NCBI RefSeq assembly: GCF_006539565.1
Contig: NZ_BJNG01000017.1
Span: forward strand, 1-64,000
DNA: 64,000 bases
Direction of reading: 5' to 3'
Source: Pseudonocardia hydrocarbonoxydans
GTDB taxonomy: Bacteria > Actinomycetota > Actinomycetes > Mycobacteriales > Pseudonocardiaceae
A program made the position numbers and the translations under genes. The notes under the pieces were generated by a model that ran no database searches, was not told the origin of the DNA, and worked only from the letters and a program-made list of their open reading frames with translations. Position 1 is the stretch's first letter; the number at the start of each line of letters is the position of its first letter. Of the stretch, positions 7,725 through 17,156 are shown piece by piece.

Positions 7725-8297
7725 GTGCCGCGGAACCGTCGCCCGGTCCCCCGGGAGGAGAAGCGCGAGGAGCTGCTGGCCGCCGCGGCCGAGCTGTTCG
7801 TCGTCGACGGCTACGAGGCCACGTCGATGACCCGCCTCGCCCGCAGGGCCGGCGTCACGCCGAACACCCTGTACTGGTACTTCCGCGACAAGGACGAGCT
7901 GCTCGTCGCGGTCGCCGACCGGTTCACGGACGCGCTGCTGCACGAGCACGCGTCGCTGACGGGTCGCCCACTCGCCGCGCAGCTGTCGTGGCTGATCCAC
8001 AGGCTGCGACCGGTGCGGCATCTCGTCGCCACGATGCACGGCCGGGTGGCCGTGTCCGACGCCGTCCGCACCTGGCACACCGGATTCCACACGACCTTCG
8101 AGGCCCTCTTCACCCGGCAACTTCCCGGCCCCATCGCCACGGACCGCCGTCCCGCGGAGATCGCCGTGGCGACGTTCGCGCTCGAGGGCGCGATCACCCA
8201 CGACCTCGACGACGAGACGACCCGGCAACTCTGCGCGGTCGTCGCCGACCGTCTCCACCACGCGGCCACGGTCGCCACGACACCTCGGCCGGAGTGA
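7725..8297 (+). CDS. TetR-family transcriptional regulator
   Basis: 190-residue repressor. The N-terminal HTH is typical (REELLAAAAELFVVDGYEAT, then RRAGVTPNTLYWYFRDKDEL); the C-terminal ligand/dimer domain is variable, so the inducer cannot be named. The GTG at 7725 is chosen because the HTH should start about 10 residues in and the upstream frame runs through the operators. It is divergent from the hydrolase gene and probably controls both through the twin TCTTGA-N7-TCAAGA sites. Confidence 0.9.
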   Translation: MPRNRRPVPREEKREELLAAAAELFVVDGYEATSMTRLARRAGVTPNTLYWYFRDKDELLVAVADRFTDALLHEHASLTGRPLAAQLSWLIHRLRPVRHLVATMHGRVAVSDAVRTWHTGFHTTFEALFTRQLPGPIATDRRPAEIAVATFALEGAITHDLDDETTRQLCAVVADRLHHAATVATTPRPE

Positions 8298-8429
8298 CGG
8301 CGCGAGCGCGCGCCGCACCGTCGTCGACGTCGCGCTCCACGCGCTCGTGCTCGCCTCAGCGGTCTACCTGCTCGTCCAGCCGGGTGACTCCTGGGTGGCG
8401 GCGGCCAGTGCCTCCGGACCGGTCCGCCG

Positions 8430-8546
8430 CCGATGATGAGGCGCTGGATCTCGCGTCCCTCGTAGAGACGCAGCAGCCGGACGCCGCGGTGGATCCGCTC
8501 GACGGGGATCTCGCGCATGTACCCGGCGCCGCCGTGGTGTTCATGG
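8430..8546 (-). pseudogene. Acyl-CoA dehydrogenase C-terminal remnant
   Basis: The minus frame EHHGGAGYMREIPVERIHRG, then VRLLRLYEG and EIQRLIIGG, matches the signature end of acyl-CoA dehydrogenases (GGxGYMREYPVER...YEGTSEIQR). The Thr-Ser before EIQ is missing, and the rest of the roughly 380-residue protein is absent. Only about 40 codons survive. Confidence 0.6.
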
Positions 8547-8589
8547 CGGTGCCCGGGCGGCGACTACTGCCGGTTCCGGCGGCTCGATG

Positions 8590-8880
8590 GGCCGGCCCTT
8601 CTCGCAGGGTGTCGGCCGCCCGGTGGAGCGCCGCCAGCATGGCCATGGCCGCCGGGGTGGGCACCTCGCCGGTCAGCAGCAGGGTGGTGCGCAGATGGTG
8701 TCGGGGGTCGTCGACGTCGATGACCCGCACGCCGGTCGGGACGGCCGGGGCGGCGAGCGCGGGGGAGTGCGCACAGACCCAGCCCCGCGGCGACGTAACC
8801 GAACCGGGCCTGCCGGCTCGTCGCGGTGTGGGCGACGTGCGGTGCGCCGAGGGTGGGCCACGCCCCGGACTGCGGATCCT
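8590..8880 (-). pseudogene. LysR-type regulator remnant (tentative)
   Basis: Two minus-strand frames together resemble the end of a LysR effector domain: VAAGLGLCALP in one, GVRVIDVDDPRHHLRTTLLL followed by PAAMAMLAALHRAADTL in the next. A frame change separates them and no N-terminal HTH remains. Similarity is by pattern only. Confidence 0.3.
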
Positions 8881-8998
8881 CGCCCCGGCCCCCACCCAGG
8901 TGCCACATCGCACGCCGGGTGGTCAGCTCAGGGAGCTGCGGCCGCCGTGAACCCGGGCCGGGTGTAACTCCCCCCGGGCCCGGAGCATCCGTCCTGAC

Positions 8999-9151
8999 AT
9001 GACCGCCGTGATGTTCGTCCTCGTGCCCCTCGTGGTGATGCTCCTCGCGCTCGGGATGGAGCGGGTCGAGGCGATGCTGGGGACGCCCGCACGGCGTACC
9101 GGCGAGCCGGCCCGGCCGGTGGGCGGCGCTGCCGCCGAGATGACGACCTGA
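8999..9151 (+). CDS. Small membrane protein (50 aa)
   Basis: Begins MTAVMFVLVPLVVMLLALGM, a single hydrophobic helix, followed by a short polar tail rich in Arg, Pro and Ala. A GGAG lies 13 bases upstream. Codon use is normal for the genome. Small single-span proteins of this kind are common and mostly uncharacterised; function unknown. Confidence 0.5.
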   Translation: MTAVMFVLVPLVVMLLALGMERVEAMLGTPARRTGEPARPVGGAAAEMTT

Positions 9152-9234
9152 CCCGTCCGGCACCGCCCGACCCGGAGCCTCTGCCGCTGTTCCGCCGGTG
9201 GCGCGTGCGGGAGAGTGCCCGGTGGAGGTGCGGG

Positions 9235-10416
9235 ATGACGGGCTGGTCCGGGGCGACCGACGAGGTGCAGGGCGTCGTCGACGAGCTGGCCGAGCGGCTG
9301 GGGCGCTCGGTCGTCGTCAACGACCCCCTGGTGCGACCGCTGTGCAGCAGCCGCCACTTCGGCGACGCCGACCCGGTGCGGATCCGCGCGATCCTGCAGC
9401 GCGACCCCGGCGACGAGGTGCGCGCCCACGTCCTGGGCCAGGGCGTCACGCGCTGGACCGCGCCGGCGACGGTTCCCGGCGACCCCGCACTGGGCCTGCT
9501 GCCCCGGCTGTGTGCGCCGCTGCGGGTGCGCGGGGAGTTCCTCGGCACACTCATGGTGATCGACGCCGACGGCTCGGTCACCGACCCCGAGCGGGCGGCC
9601 GTGGCGGTGGCCGCCGACGCCGCCGCCGCGCTGCTGGCCGCCCGCGCCGCGGCGGCCGCCGCGGGCCGGGCCGGTCGGGAGCGGGCGGTGCGCGCTGCTC
9701 GGGCCGGACGCCGACGCCCGCGAGGCCGCGCTCGGTGACCTGCGGGCCGCCGGGGTGGTGCTGCCGGAGCGGGTCGCCGTGGTGGTCGTCGAGGCCGGCG
9801 GGCCGGTCGACGCGGCACTTGCCGAGGTCGCCCTCACCGGTGCGGTGCTGCGGCCGGGGACCGGGCGCGCCGGCGGTGCGGTCGCCGTCGACGGCACGCG
9901 CGCGGTGCGGGTGGCGCCCGCCACCGGGCCCGAGCGGCTCGCCGCCGACGCCGCCGCGCTGCGCGCCGAGGTGGGGCGCGCGCTGGGTCGTGACGCGCGG
10001 GTCGCGGTGGGGGTCGGCGCCGGCGTCGGGCCCGGCGCGGCGTGGCAGTCGGCGCGCCAGGCCGAGGTGGCGCTGCGCGCGGCCCGCCGCGACCCGGGCG
10101 GCGTCGCGCTGTGGGAGCGCCTGGGCGAGCTGGCCGTGCTGCTGTGCCTTCCCGACGACCTGCCGCCCGACACCCCGCCGCCCGCGCCCTGCGCGCCCTG
10201 GCCGCCCACGACCCGGGCGACCGGCTCCGCGAGACCCTCGCGGTCTACCTCGACGAGGCCGGGTCCGCGCCGCGCACCGCGAAGGCGCTGGCGCTGCACC
10301 GGACCTCGCTCTACCACCGCCTGCGGCGGATCGAGGAGATCACCGGCATGGACCTCTCCGACGGCCGCGACCGCCTGGTCCTGCACCTCGGTCTACGGCT
10401 CGACTCGTGGCGTTGA
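9235..10416 (+). pseudogene. PucR/CdaR-family regulator, two frameshifts
   Basis: The ATG at 9235 (GGAGG upstream) opens a GAF-like sensor (LCAPLRVRGEFLGTLMVID). Around 9690 the frame moves to CALLGPDADAREAALGDLR and the CdaR-like middle domain. Around 10175 it moves again to ALRALAAHDPGDRLRETL and the C-terminal PucR HTH (KALALHRTSLYHRLRRIEEI). Concatenated, the pieces give an intact-looking protein of about 390 residues. Each shift lies in GC-rich sequence, so either pseudogenisation or sequencing error is possible. It probably controlled the adjoining SDR/hydrolase genes. Confidence 0.75.
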
Positions 10417-10537
10417 GCTGCGCTCTTCGACAGAACGAGCACGCCGTCGTGCCGGATCCGCTACGGATCGCGGTCGCGCGGGCGCAGTGACCCGGAGCAC
10501 GCTCCCGGTCGACGCGGACGACGGCCGAGGGGGTGCG

Positions 10538-11332
10538 ATGGGCAGGCTCGACGGGCGCACCGCGCTGGTCCTCGGCGGCGGCCACAGCCCCGGCGGCCCC
10601 GCCGGCGTCACCGGCATCGGTTTCGCCTGCGCCACGACCTTCGCCGCGCACGGCGCCCGCGTGGTCGTCGTCGACCGGGACGCCGACGCCGCGGAGCGCA
10701 CCGTCGACGCCGTGCACGAGGCCGGCGGCCGGGCCCGGGCGGTGGTCGCCGACGTCACCGTCGCCGAGGACGTCGACCGCGCCGTCGCCTGCACCGTGGA
10801 GGCGTTCGGCGGGATCGACGTCGTGCACAACAACGTCGGCTCGGCCCGGCTCGGCGGCATCGAGGACCTGACGCTGGACCAGTGGCGGGCCGCGGTGAGC
10901 GTCAACCTCGACAGCGTCTTCCTCAGCGCCCGCGCCACCCTCCCGCACCTCGTACGCCGCCGCGGCTGCATCGTCACCGTCTCCTCGACGGCGTCGATCC
11001 GCTGGACCGGCTACCCCTACCCGGGCTACGCGGCGGCGAAGGCGGCGGTCAACCAGCTCACCCGCAGCCTCGCCGTCGAGTACGCGGGACGGGTGCGCGT
11101 CAACGCCGTGCTGGCCGGGCTGATCGACACCCCGCTGGTGTACCGCCAGCTCGCCGGCGCCGACGATCCCGCCGACGTCCGCGCCCGCCGCGACGCCCTG
11201 AGCCCCACCGGCGCGATGGGCACGGCGTACGACGTCGCGCACGCCGCGCTGTTCCTGGCCTCCGACGAGGCCGCCTACGTGACGGGCGCACTGCTGCCCG
11301 TCGACGGCGGGTTGCACGCCCGCGCCGTCTGA
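10538..11332 (+). CDS. SDR-family oxidoreductase
   Basis: Classical short-chain dehydrogenase, 264 residues. The cofactor loop is modified (LVLGGGHSPGGPAGVTGIGF), with an insertion in the TGxxxGxG region, then HNNVGSARLGG, catalytic Ser in VTVSSTASI and YxxxK in YPGYAAAKAA. The C-terminal dimer strand is ALLPVDGG. The ATG at 10538 follows GAGGGGG. It lies between a frameshifted PucR regulator and a frameshifted hydrolase, suggesting a small catabolic operon. Substrate unknown. Confidence 0.9.
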   Translation: MGRLDGRTALVLGGGHSPGGPAGVTGIGFACATTFAAHGARVVVVDRDADAAERTVDAVHEAGGRARAVVADVTVAEDVDRAVACTVEAFGGIDVVHNNVGSARLGGIEDLTLDQWRAAVSVNLDSVFLSARATLPHLVRRRGCIVTVSSTASIRWTGYPYPGYAAAKAAVNQLTRSLAVEYAGRVRVNAVLAGLIDTPLVYRQLAGADDPADVRARRDALSPTGAMGTAYDVAHAALFLASDEAAYVTGALLPVDGGLHARAV

Positions 11333-11361
11333 CCCGCCCCGACACCCACACAGGAGTGGCC

Positions 11362-12200
11362 ATGCCGACCTTCACGACCCGCGACGGCGTCGAGCTCGCC
11401 TTCGAGGACACCGACCCGGCGGCGGGCGGCGTCCCGCTGGTGCTGCTGCACGGCTGGGGCCAGACCCAGGCGATGTTCCGCCACCAGCTCTCCGGGCTCG
11501 CGCCGGGCCGCCGCGTCGTGACCCTCGACCAGCGTGGCCACGGCCGCTCCGCCAAGCCGCACCACGGCTACCGGATCGCGCGCCTGGCCGCCGACGTCCG
11601 GGAGCTGCTCGACCACCTCGGCGTCGAGGAGGTCGACGCGCTGGTGGGTCGATGGGGGTGTCGGTGTGGTGGAGCTTCCTCGACCAGTACGGCAGCGACC
11701 GGGTCCGCCGCTTCGTCGCGGTCGACCAGCCCGCCGCCGTCGCCGCCGTGCCGTGGATGTCGACGCAGGAGCAGCAGGAGAGCGGCGCGATCTTCGACGT
11801 CGCCGCGCTCGTCGGGCTCGCCGACAGCCTGGCGGGGGAGGACTCGGAGAAGGCGACGACGGCCTTCGTCCGCAGCATGTTCAGCGGCGAGCCCGACCCC
11901 GCGGTGTGGGACTTCGTCGCCTCCGAGCTGGGGACGATCCCGCCGCGCGCGGCCGTCCCGCTGCTGTTCGACCACTGCGCCCAGGACTGGCGAGACGTCC
12001 TGCCCCGCGTCGACGTGCCCACGCTCGTCGTCGGCTGCGACGGCAGCCACGTCAGCCCCGGCTCGCAGCGCTACATCGCCGAGCAGGTGCCCGGAGCGCA
12101 GCTCTACGTCTTCCCCGTGACGGAGGCGAACTCGCACTTCCCGTTCCTGGAGAACCCCGACCGGTTCAACGCCGTGGTGGCGGAGTTCCTCGACACGTGA
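11362..12200 (+). pseudogene. Alpha/beta hydrolase, frameshifted at the nucleophile elbow
   Basis: The first frame (from ATG 11362, AGGAG upstream) has VLLHGWGQTQAMFRHQL and LDQRGHGRS. It fails near 11645, exactly where G-W-S-M-G should encode the catalytic serine. The second frame continues MGVSVWWSFLDQYG through LVVGCDGSHVSPG to HFPFLENPDRFN, carrying Asp and His. About four bases seem to be missing. The concatenated protein would be about 280 residues, usual for the family. Inactive if the shift is real. Confidence 0.75.
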
Positions 12201-12283
12201 TCGCGGTCGGACGGGGCCGCGGGATCGCACCCGTCGTCGCCGACCGGGTACCGGAGCTTCATCGGTCCGGGACCCGTCGTCGC

Positions 12284-12300
12284 CGCGTCGGGCCGACGCG
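12284..12300. terminator. Short hairpin between convergent genes
   Basis: CGCGTCGG-G-CCGACGCG (effective stem 6-7 bp) lies between the plus-strand hydrolase and the minus-strand flavin oxidoreductase, where a bidirectional terminator is expected. Confidence 0.3.
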
Positions 12301-12305
12301 GCCGG

Positions 12306-13328
12306 TCACCGCGGCTGGGCGCGTCCGTCCAGCAGCGGGACCACCTTCGACCCCAGCAGCTCGATGCTCCGCAGCATCGTCTCGTGCGGCATCCGCCCGT
12401 TGGTCATCTGGACGGTCAGCCGGGAGACGCCGCCGAGCTCGGCCGAGATCTCCCGGGCCCGCCGGGCCACCGTCTCGGGGTCGCCGATCAGGTACGGCCC
12501 GCCCGGCCCGCGCTGGGCCTCGTACCCGGCGCGGGTGACGGGCGGGAAGCCCCGCTCGCGCCCGATCCGCGTGAACATCTCCGCGTGGCCGGGGTAGAAG
12601 GCCTCGGCGGCCTGCTCGTCGGTGTCGCCCACGAACCCGATGAGGTGCGCGCCGACCTTCAGCTGCTCCGCCGGGTGTCCGGCCCGCCGCCCGGTCTCCC
12701 GGTACAGGTCGACCAGGGACCGGAAGCGGGCCGGCGGGCCGCCGATGATCGCGACCATCAGCGGCAGCCCGAGCACGCCTACCCGCACGAACGACGACGG
12801 GGTGCCGCCGACGCCCAGCCAGATCGGCAGCTGCGCCTGGTGCGGGCGGGGGAACACTCCCTGGCCGGTCAGCGGCGCGCGGTGGCGGCCCGACCAGTGC
12901 GGGTGTGCGTCGTCGCGCAGCGTCAGCAGCAGGTCGAGCTTCTCCTCGAACAGCGCGTCGTAGTCGGCCAGGTCCAGCCCGAACAGCGGGAAGGCCTCGG
13001 TGAACGACCCGCGGCCGACGACGAGCTCCGCGCGACCCTGCGAGATCAGATCGAGCGTCGCGTAGCTCTCGAAGACCCGCACCGGGTCGTCGGCGCTGAG
13101 CACCGTGACCGCGCTGCGCAGCCGGATCCGCTCCGTGATCGCCGCCGCCGCGGACAGGATGGTGGCGGGGGCGGAGTCGAGGAACCCCTCCCGGTGGTGC
13201 TCGCCGATGCCGAACGTGTGCACGCCCGCGCTGTCGGCCCGGGCGATCTGGGCCAGCACGTCCTGCATCTGCCGGGCGGGCTCGACGGCCGGGTCGGCCG
13301 CCACGAAGTTGTCGATCCCGATCTCCAT
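12306..13328 (-). CDS. LLM-class flavin-dependent oxidoreductase (luciferase-like)
   Basis: 340-residue TIM-barrel flavoprotein of the bacterial luciferase-like group. Typical motifs are [41 protein letters not shown] and the phosphate-binding [12 protein letters not shown]. Uses reduced flavin (FMN or F420); substrate unknown. The ATG at 13328 is chosen because AGGAGG lies eight bases upstream, but an in-frame ATG at 13358 overlaps the TPR stop (ATGA), also plausible and indicating coupling. It forms a two-gene unit with the upstream TPR gene. Confidence 0.9.
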   Translation of the reverse strand: MEIGIDNFVAADPAVEPARQMQDVLAQIARADSAGVHTFGIGEHHREGFLDSAPATILSAAAAITERIRLRSAVTVLSADDPVRVFESYATLDLISQGRAELVVGRGSFTEAFPLFGLDLADYDALFEEKLDLLLTLRDDAHPHWSGRHRAPLTGQGVFPRPHQAQLPIWLGVGGTPSSFVRVGVLGLPLMVAIIGGPPARFRSLVDLYRETGRRAGHPAEQLKVGAHLIGFVGDTDEQAAEAFYPGHAEMFTRIGRERGFPPVTRAGYEAQRGPGGPYLIGDPETVARRAREISAELGGVSRLTVQMTNGRMPHETMLRSIELLGSKVVPLLDGRAQPR

Positions 13329-13354
13329 CGCACCCACCTCCTGGTCGCTCGTGC

Positions 13355-13693
13355 TCATCGGTCCAGGCCCATCGCCGCGGCCATCCGCAGCGGCCCGCCC
13401 GCCTCGGCGTGCCGGCTCTGACGCTCCAGGGTCCGCCCGAGGAGCAGCCAGGCGTAGGCGTTGGCGGGGTCGGCGGCCAGCACCGCGCGGGTCTCGGCCT
13501 CGGCGTGGTGCAGCTGGGCGGAGTGGTAGTAGGCGCGGGCCAGCAGCAGCCGCACGGCGAGGGTGTCGGTCGCCGACTCGGTGGTCGCCACCAGCTCGGC
13601 GAGCAGCGCCGCGGCCGCGTCGAACTCCCCGGTGTCGAAGAGGCCGTGTGCGCGGGCCCACCGCTGGTTCGGCGATGTCTGCGTCGTGGTCAT
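13355..13693 (-). CDS. Small tetratricopeptide-repeat protein
   Basis: 112 residues. Two TPR-like helical pairs are visible: [20 protein letters not shown] and [20 protein letters not shown], then [20 protein letters not shown]. It is a protein-interaction module without a catalytic domain. The ATG at 13693 follows a G-rich sequence (GGGGGTGGCGG). It is first in a coupled pair with the luciferase-like oxidoreductase, with its stop overlapping a possible start of that gene. An operator-like palindrome lies just upstream. Confidence 0.75.
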   Translation of the reverse strand: MTTTQTSPNQRWARAHGLFDTGEFDAAAALLAELVATTESATDTLAVRLLLARAYYHSAQLHHAEAETRAVLAADPANAYAWLLLGRTLERQSRHAEAGGPLRMAAAMGLDR

Positions 13694-13708
13694 TCCGCCA
13701 CCCCCTTG

Positions 13709-13725
13709 AGTGTGAACGTTCAACT
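13709..13725. promoter_or_regulatory. Operator-like palindrome upstream of the TPR gene
   Basis: AGTGTGAACGTTCAACT: a perfect TGAACGTTCA core with flanking AGT/ACT, next to TATAGT on the minus strand, a plausible -10. The pattern resembles MarR- or TetR-type operators; no candidate regulator is adjacent. Confidence 0.4.
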
Positions 13726-13845
13726 ATAAGGGGAGGTAGCGTTTCCGGCGGGCGTCCTATTCCACCGCCCGGCCCGGCCCGACGGGCCGCGAGACCGGTC
13801 GGGGAGACTGGGGTCATTGCCCGCCCTCCCGATCTGGAGCCCTCG

Positions 13846-14790
13846 ATGCCGCAGGGGACCGTCCGTTGGTTCGACGCCGAACGGGGCTTCGGCTTCCTCG
13901 CGCCCGAGGACGGCTCGCCGGACGTGTTCGTGCACGCCTCCGAGATCGTCGGGGACGGCGCCGCGAAGGTGCTCCGCGAGGGCCAGGCCGTCGTGTTCGA
14001 GGCCGGCGAGAACGACCGCGGGCCCCAGGCGCTGCGCGTCCGCGTCACCGCCGACGTGGCCGCCGGCAGCGCCGTGGGCCTGCTCGGCACCGTCACCTGG
14101 TACGAGCCGGGCAAGGGGTACGGCTTCGCGTCGCCGGACGGCGGTGGCGCCGACATCTTCGTGCACAGCTCGGCCATCGTGACCGGCGGCGTGGTCACCG
14201 AGGGGCAGCGGGTGGCCTTCCTGGTCGTCGAGGGCGAGCGCGGCCCGCAGGCCGGGAACGTGATCCCGCTGGGAGCGGGGGCCGGCCTGCCCGCCACGGC
14301 CGGCGCGGACGGTGCCGACGGCACGGTGGCCTGGTACGACGAGGACAAGGGCTTCGGCTTCATCAGCCCCGACTCCGGCGCCGAGGACGTCTTCGTGCAC
14401 GCCCGCGCCCTGGCCGAGGGGCTGACGTGGCTCACCGAGGGTGACCGCGTCGACTACGCGGTGGTCAGCGGCGACAAGGGTCCGCAGGCCCGCGACGTGC
14501 ACCTGGTCCGGGGCGCCGAGCCCCCGGCGTCGCCGCAGCGGTCGGCACCTGCCGCGGCCGCGGCGCCCGCGTCGCGGGACGTGCCCGTGCGAGGCGGCGA
14601 GGGCGTCGTCGCACGCTTCGACGGCGACCGCGGATTCGGTTTCATCACCCCGGACGCGGGCGGCGACGATCTCTTCGTGCACGTATCGGTGATCACGGGG
14701 TCGGAGCCGCTGGAGAGGGGCGACCGGGTCCGGTACGCGGTGCGTCAGAGCGACCGGGGCCCGCAGGCCGACCGGGTCGAGCGCCTCTGA
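13846..14790 (+). CDS. Four-domain cold-shock protein
   Basis: 314 residues made of four consecutive cold-shock (OB-fold) domains: about 2-68, 78-140, 155-218 and 240-312. Each has RNP1-like F-G-F and RNP2-like F-V-H motifs: [11 protein letters not shown] and [16 protein letters not shown] and [16 protein letters not shown] and [16 protein letters not shown] and DLFVH. Each ends in a GPQA strand. It probably binds single-stranded RNA or DNA cooperatively. The ATG follows GGAG at seven bases. Most bacterial Csp proteins have one domain of about 67 residues, so this architecture is unusual. It is monocistronic. Confidence 0.9.
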   Translation: MPQGTVRWFDAERGFGFLAPEDGSPDVFVHASEIVGDGAAKVLREGQAVVFEAGENDRGPQALRVRVTADVAAGSAVGLLGTVTWYEPGKGYGFASPDGGGADIFVHSSAIVTGGVVTEGQRVAFLVVEGERGPQAGNVIPLGAGAGLPATAGADGADGTVAWYDEDKGFGFISPDSGAEDVFVHARALAEGLTWLTEGDRVDYAVVSGDKGPQARDVHLVRGAEPPASPQRSAPAAAAAPASRDVPVRGGEGVVARFDGDRGFGFITPDAGGDDLFVHVSVITGSEPLERGDRVRYAVRQSDRGPQADRVERL

Positions 14791-15029
14791 CGAGGCGGGA
14801 CCACCACCGCTGTTCGTCTTCCCGATGACGGCGCCCGCGCACACCCGTCGGCATCGCGGCTGCCGACCACACCGATGCGCAGGCGCAGGACCGATCGGTG
14901 CTCCGGATGGGTCTGCCGTGCGCACTGACGGCGCAACGTTGAGCCCGACAGGCGGAGGTGCGGGGGGTCGGCGCTGGACAGCCTGGGTCGGCACACATCG
15001 GGGAACCCCACAACGGACGGGACGTCGCC

Positions 15030-15443
15030 ATGACCCTCAAGTACGAATCGGTCTCCCTGGAAGACGCGCGGCGGATCATCGCCGCCGGGGAGGCCAAGGC
15101 CGGCGAGATCGGCCAGCCCAGCAACATCGCCGTCGTCGACGTCGGCGGGAACCTCGTCGCGCACGTCCGGATGGACGGTGCGTGGATCGGGAGCGTCGAC
15201 ATCTCCATCAACAAGGCCTTCACGTCCCGGGCGTTCGACATCACCACCGCGGACCTCGGGGCGAACGCCGGGCCCGGTGCGCAGTTCTTCGGGATCAACG
15301 CCTCCAACCACGGGCGCGTCATGATCTTCGCCGGCGGTGTCCCGCTGCGTGTCGGCGACCGGATCGTCGGTGCGGTGGGCGTCAGCGGCGGCAGCGGCGA
15401 GCAGGACCAGACCGTGGCCGAGGCCGCGGCCGCGGCCCTCTGA
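15030..15443 (+). CDS. GlcG/HbpS-family heme-binding-like protein
   Basis: 137 residues of the GlcG/HbpS (DUF336) fold. It starts with LEDARRIIAAGEAKAGEIGQ, has VVDVGGNLVAHVRMDGAWI and ends GDRIVGAVGVSGGSGEQDQ, the signature glycine-rich C-terminus. Members bind heme or small ligands and often sit in catabolic operons. No signal peptide is visible, so cytoplasmic. A fragment of a second copy lies 220 bp downstream. Confidence 0.85.
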   Translation: MTLKYESVSLEDARRIIAAGEAKAGEIGQPSNIAVVDVGGNLVAHVRMDGAWIGSVDISINKAFTSRAFDITTADLGANAGPGAQFFGINASNHGRVMIFAGGVPLRVGDRIVGAVGVSGGSGEQDQTVAEAAAAAL

Positions 15444-15666
15444 GTGCCGCGCAACGCAGCGGAGACGCCATCGTGACGGCGACGAGGATCAGCACACGGC
15501 CTCTGGGCTGCACCGGCAACGGCAGGCCCCGTCCGCCGCCACTCCCGCCGCCGAGGCCGGCAGGCGGTCCGTGACCGCGCGGTCGAACGCAGGGGGCCGC
15601 CCGGCGGCCTACCGACGGTGGTGCGCACACCCGGCCAGGGATGCCGCGAGAAAGGGGGACACACCG

Positions 15667-15828
15667 GTGGGACGAGGCGAGACGGAGACCCTCGACGGCG
15701 CCCGCGGCGTGATCACCGCGGCCGAGCGGAGGGCCCACGGGATCGGTTCTGCGGGCCACGCCATGACCATCGGGGCCCCTGGGCCGTGGGCCCCGCTCGC
15801 CCGGCCGCGCGGCGGGGTGGCGGCATGA
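15667..15828 (+). pseudogene. GlcG/HbpS-like N-terminal fragment
   Basis: In the frame that reaches the next gene, LDGARGVITAAERRAHGIGS mimics the first helix of the HbpS fold seen at the start of the 15030 gene. After that the similarity ends and the frame stops four bases into the aldo/keto reductase. It reads as a truncated duplicate; a GTG at 15667 could start it. The rest of 15444-15824 shows nothing else. Confidence 0.35.
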
Positions 15829-16619
15829 CGACGGCGGGCATCCCGAGCATCACGCTGAACGACGGCACGTCGATCCCGCAGTTCGGTCTCGGCGTGTGGC
15901 GGGTCCCGCCGGAGGACACCGCCGCCGTCGTGCGCACCGCGCTCGAGGCCGGCTACCGCCACGTCGACACCGCGCAGATGTACCGCAACGAGACCGGCGT
16001 CGGACAGGGCATCCGGGACGCCGGCGTCGCCCGGGAGGACGTGTGGGTCACCACGAAGCTCGCGGGCGCCGACCACGGGTACGAGCGCGCGAGGCGTGCC
16101 CTGGACGCCAGCCTGCGACGGCTCGGCACCGGCTACGTGGACCTGTACCTGATCCACTGGCCGGGCCGTGACGGCGACGTGGACACCTGGCGGGCCTTCG
16201 AGTCGCTGCGCGACGACGGCCGGGCGCGCTCGATCGGGGTCTCCAACTTCGGGGAGGCGCAGATCGACCTGCTCGTCGACCGGACCGGCACCGTCCCGTC
16301 GGTCAACCAGATCGAGCTGAACCCCCGCATCCCGCAGGAGTCCCTGCGCGCGTACCACCGGCGCGCGGGCATCGCCACCGAGTCGTGGGCGCCGCTCGCG
16401 GAAGGCGCGCTGCTGCGCGATCGCACCATCGGCCGGATCGCGCAGGCCCGCGGCCGCACCCCGGCCCAGGTCGTGCTGCGCTGGCACCTGCAGCACGGGT
16501 TCGTCGTCATCCCCAAGTCGGTGAACCCGACACGGGTCCGCGAGAACATCGACATCACCGACTTCGAGCTCTCCGCCGACGACATGGCCGCGATCGACGC
16601 GCTGGGGAGGAACCGGTGA
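15825..16619 (+). CDS. Aldo/keto reductase
   Basis: 264-residue AKR of the 2,5-diketo-gluconate reductase type, NADPH-dependent. The catalytic tetrad is visible: Asp and Tyr in YRHVDTAQMYRNETGVG, Lys in VWVTTKLAG, His in DLYLIHWPG. The NADP-binding end is FVVIPKSVNPTRVRENI. Length is right for the family. The ATG follows GGGGTGG. Its stop overlaps the GTG of the DsbA-like gene (GTGA), so the two are coupled. Confidence 0.92.
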   Translation: MTTAGIPSITLNDGTSIPQFGLGVWRVPPEDTAAVVRTALEAGYRHVDTAQMYRNETGVGQGIRDAGVAREDVWVTTKLAGADHGYERARRALDASLRRLGTGYVDLYLIHWPGRDGDVDTWRAFESLRDDGRARSIGVSNFGEAQIDLLVDRTGTVPSVNQIELNPRIPQESLRAYHRRAGIATESWAPLAEGALLRDRTIGRIAQARGRTPAQVVLRWHLQHGFVVIPKSVNPTRVRENIDITDFELSADDMAAIDALGRNR

Positions 16620-17146
16620 ACGTCCCCGGGCTGGCGTCCCCCGTCGACGCCCTCGACCACAGCCGGGGACCGGCGCGCGCACCGGTGACCCTGGTGGAGT
16701 ACGGCGACTACCAGTGCCGGCACTGCTGGCGGGCCCACGGGGTGCTGGAGGACCTCGTGGACCGGGTCGGGGACGGCATGCGGTTCGTGTTCCGGCACTT
16801 CCCGTTGGTCGACCTCCACCCGCACGCGTGGCCGGCCGCGCTGGCCGCCGAGGCCGCCGCCGACGCGGACCGGTTCTGGGTGATGCACGCGCTGCTCTTC
16901 AGCCACCAGGACCGGCTGGCCGAGGGCGACCTCGCGGGCTACGCCCGGCGGCTGGGCCTGCGGGACGCGGGAGCGATCGGCTACCGGGCCCGCGAGCATC
17001 ACGAGCGGGTGAAGCGGGACCTGGCCAGCGGGGAGGCCAGCGGGGTCGCGGGCACGCCCGTGCTGTTCCTCAACGGCCGGCGCTACCGCGGCCCGGTCGA
17101 CCTCGACAGCCTGACCGAGGCGGTACGGGACACACCGACGGGGTGA
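16616..17146 (+). CDS. DsbA-family thioredoxin-fold protein
   Basis: 176 residues. TLVEYGDYQCRHCWRAHGVL holds the CxxC redox centre (C-R-H-C), and the cis-Pro loop is SGVAGTPVLFLNGRRY. This is the DsbA/FrnE-like, cytoplasmic (no signal peptide) thiol oxidoreductase type with a helical insertion. The GTG start overlaps the aldo/keto reductase stop. It may serve redox maintenance of a partner enzyme; the partner is not evident. Confidence 0.88.
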   Translation: MNVPGLASPVDALDHSRGPARAPVTLVEYGDYQCRHCWRAHGVLEDLVDRVGDGMRFVFRHFPLVDLHPHAWPAALAAEAAADADRFWVMHALLFSHQDRLAEGDLAGYARRLGLRDAGAIGYRAREHHERVKRDLASGEASGVAGTPVLFLNGRRYRGPVDLDSLTEAVRDTPTG

Positions 17147-17156
17147 CGGGCCGCAC

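Larger units (their letters stand above)
8298..8998. other. Decayed region without intact genes
   Basis: No intact gene is convincing here. A plus-strand frame just after the TetR stop (VVDVALHALVLASAVYLLVQ) looks like a membrane-protein fragment without a start. The minus strand holds pieces of an acyl-CoA dehydrogenase and a LysR-like regulator (listed). The stretch reads as a graveyard of catabolic genes. Confidence 0.4.
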
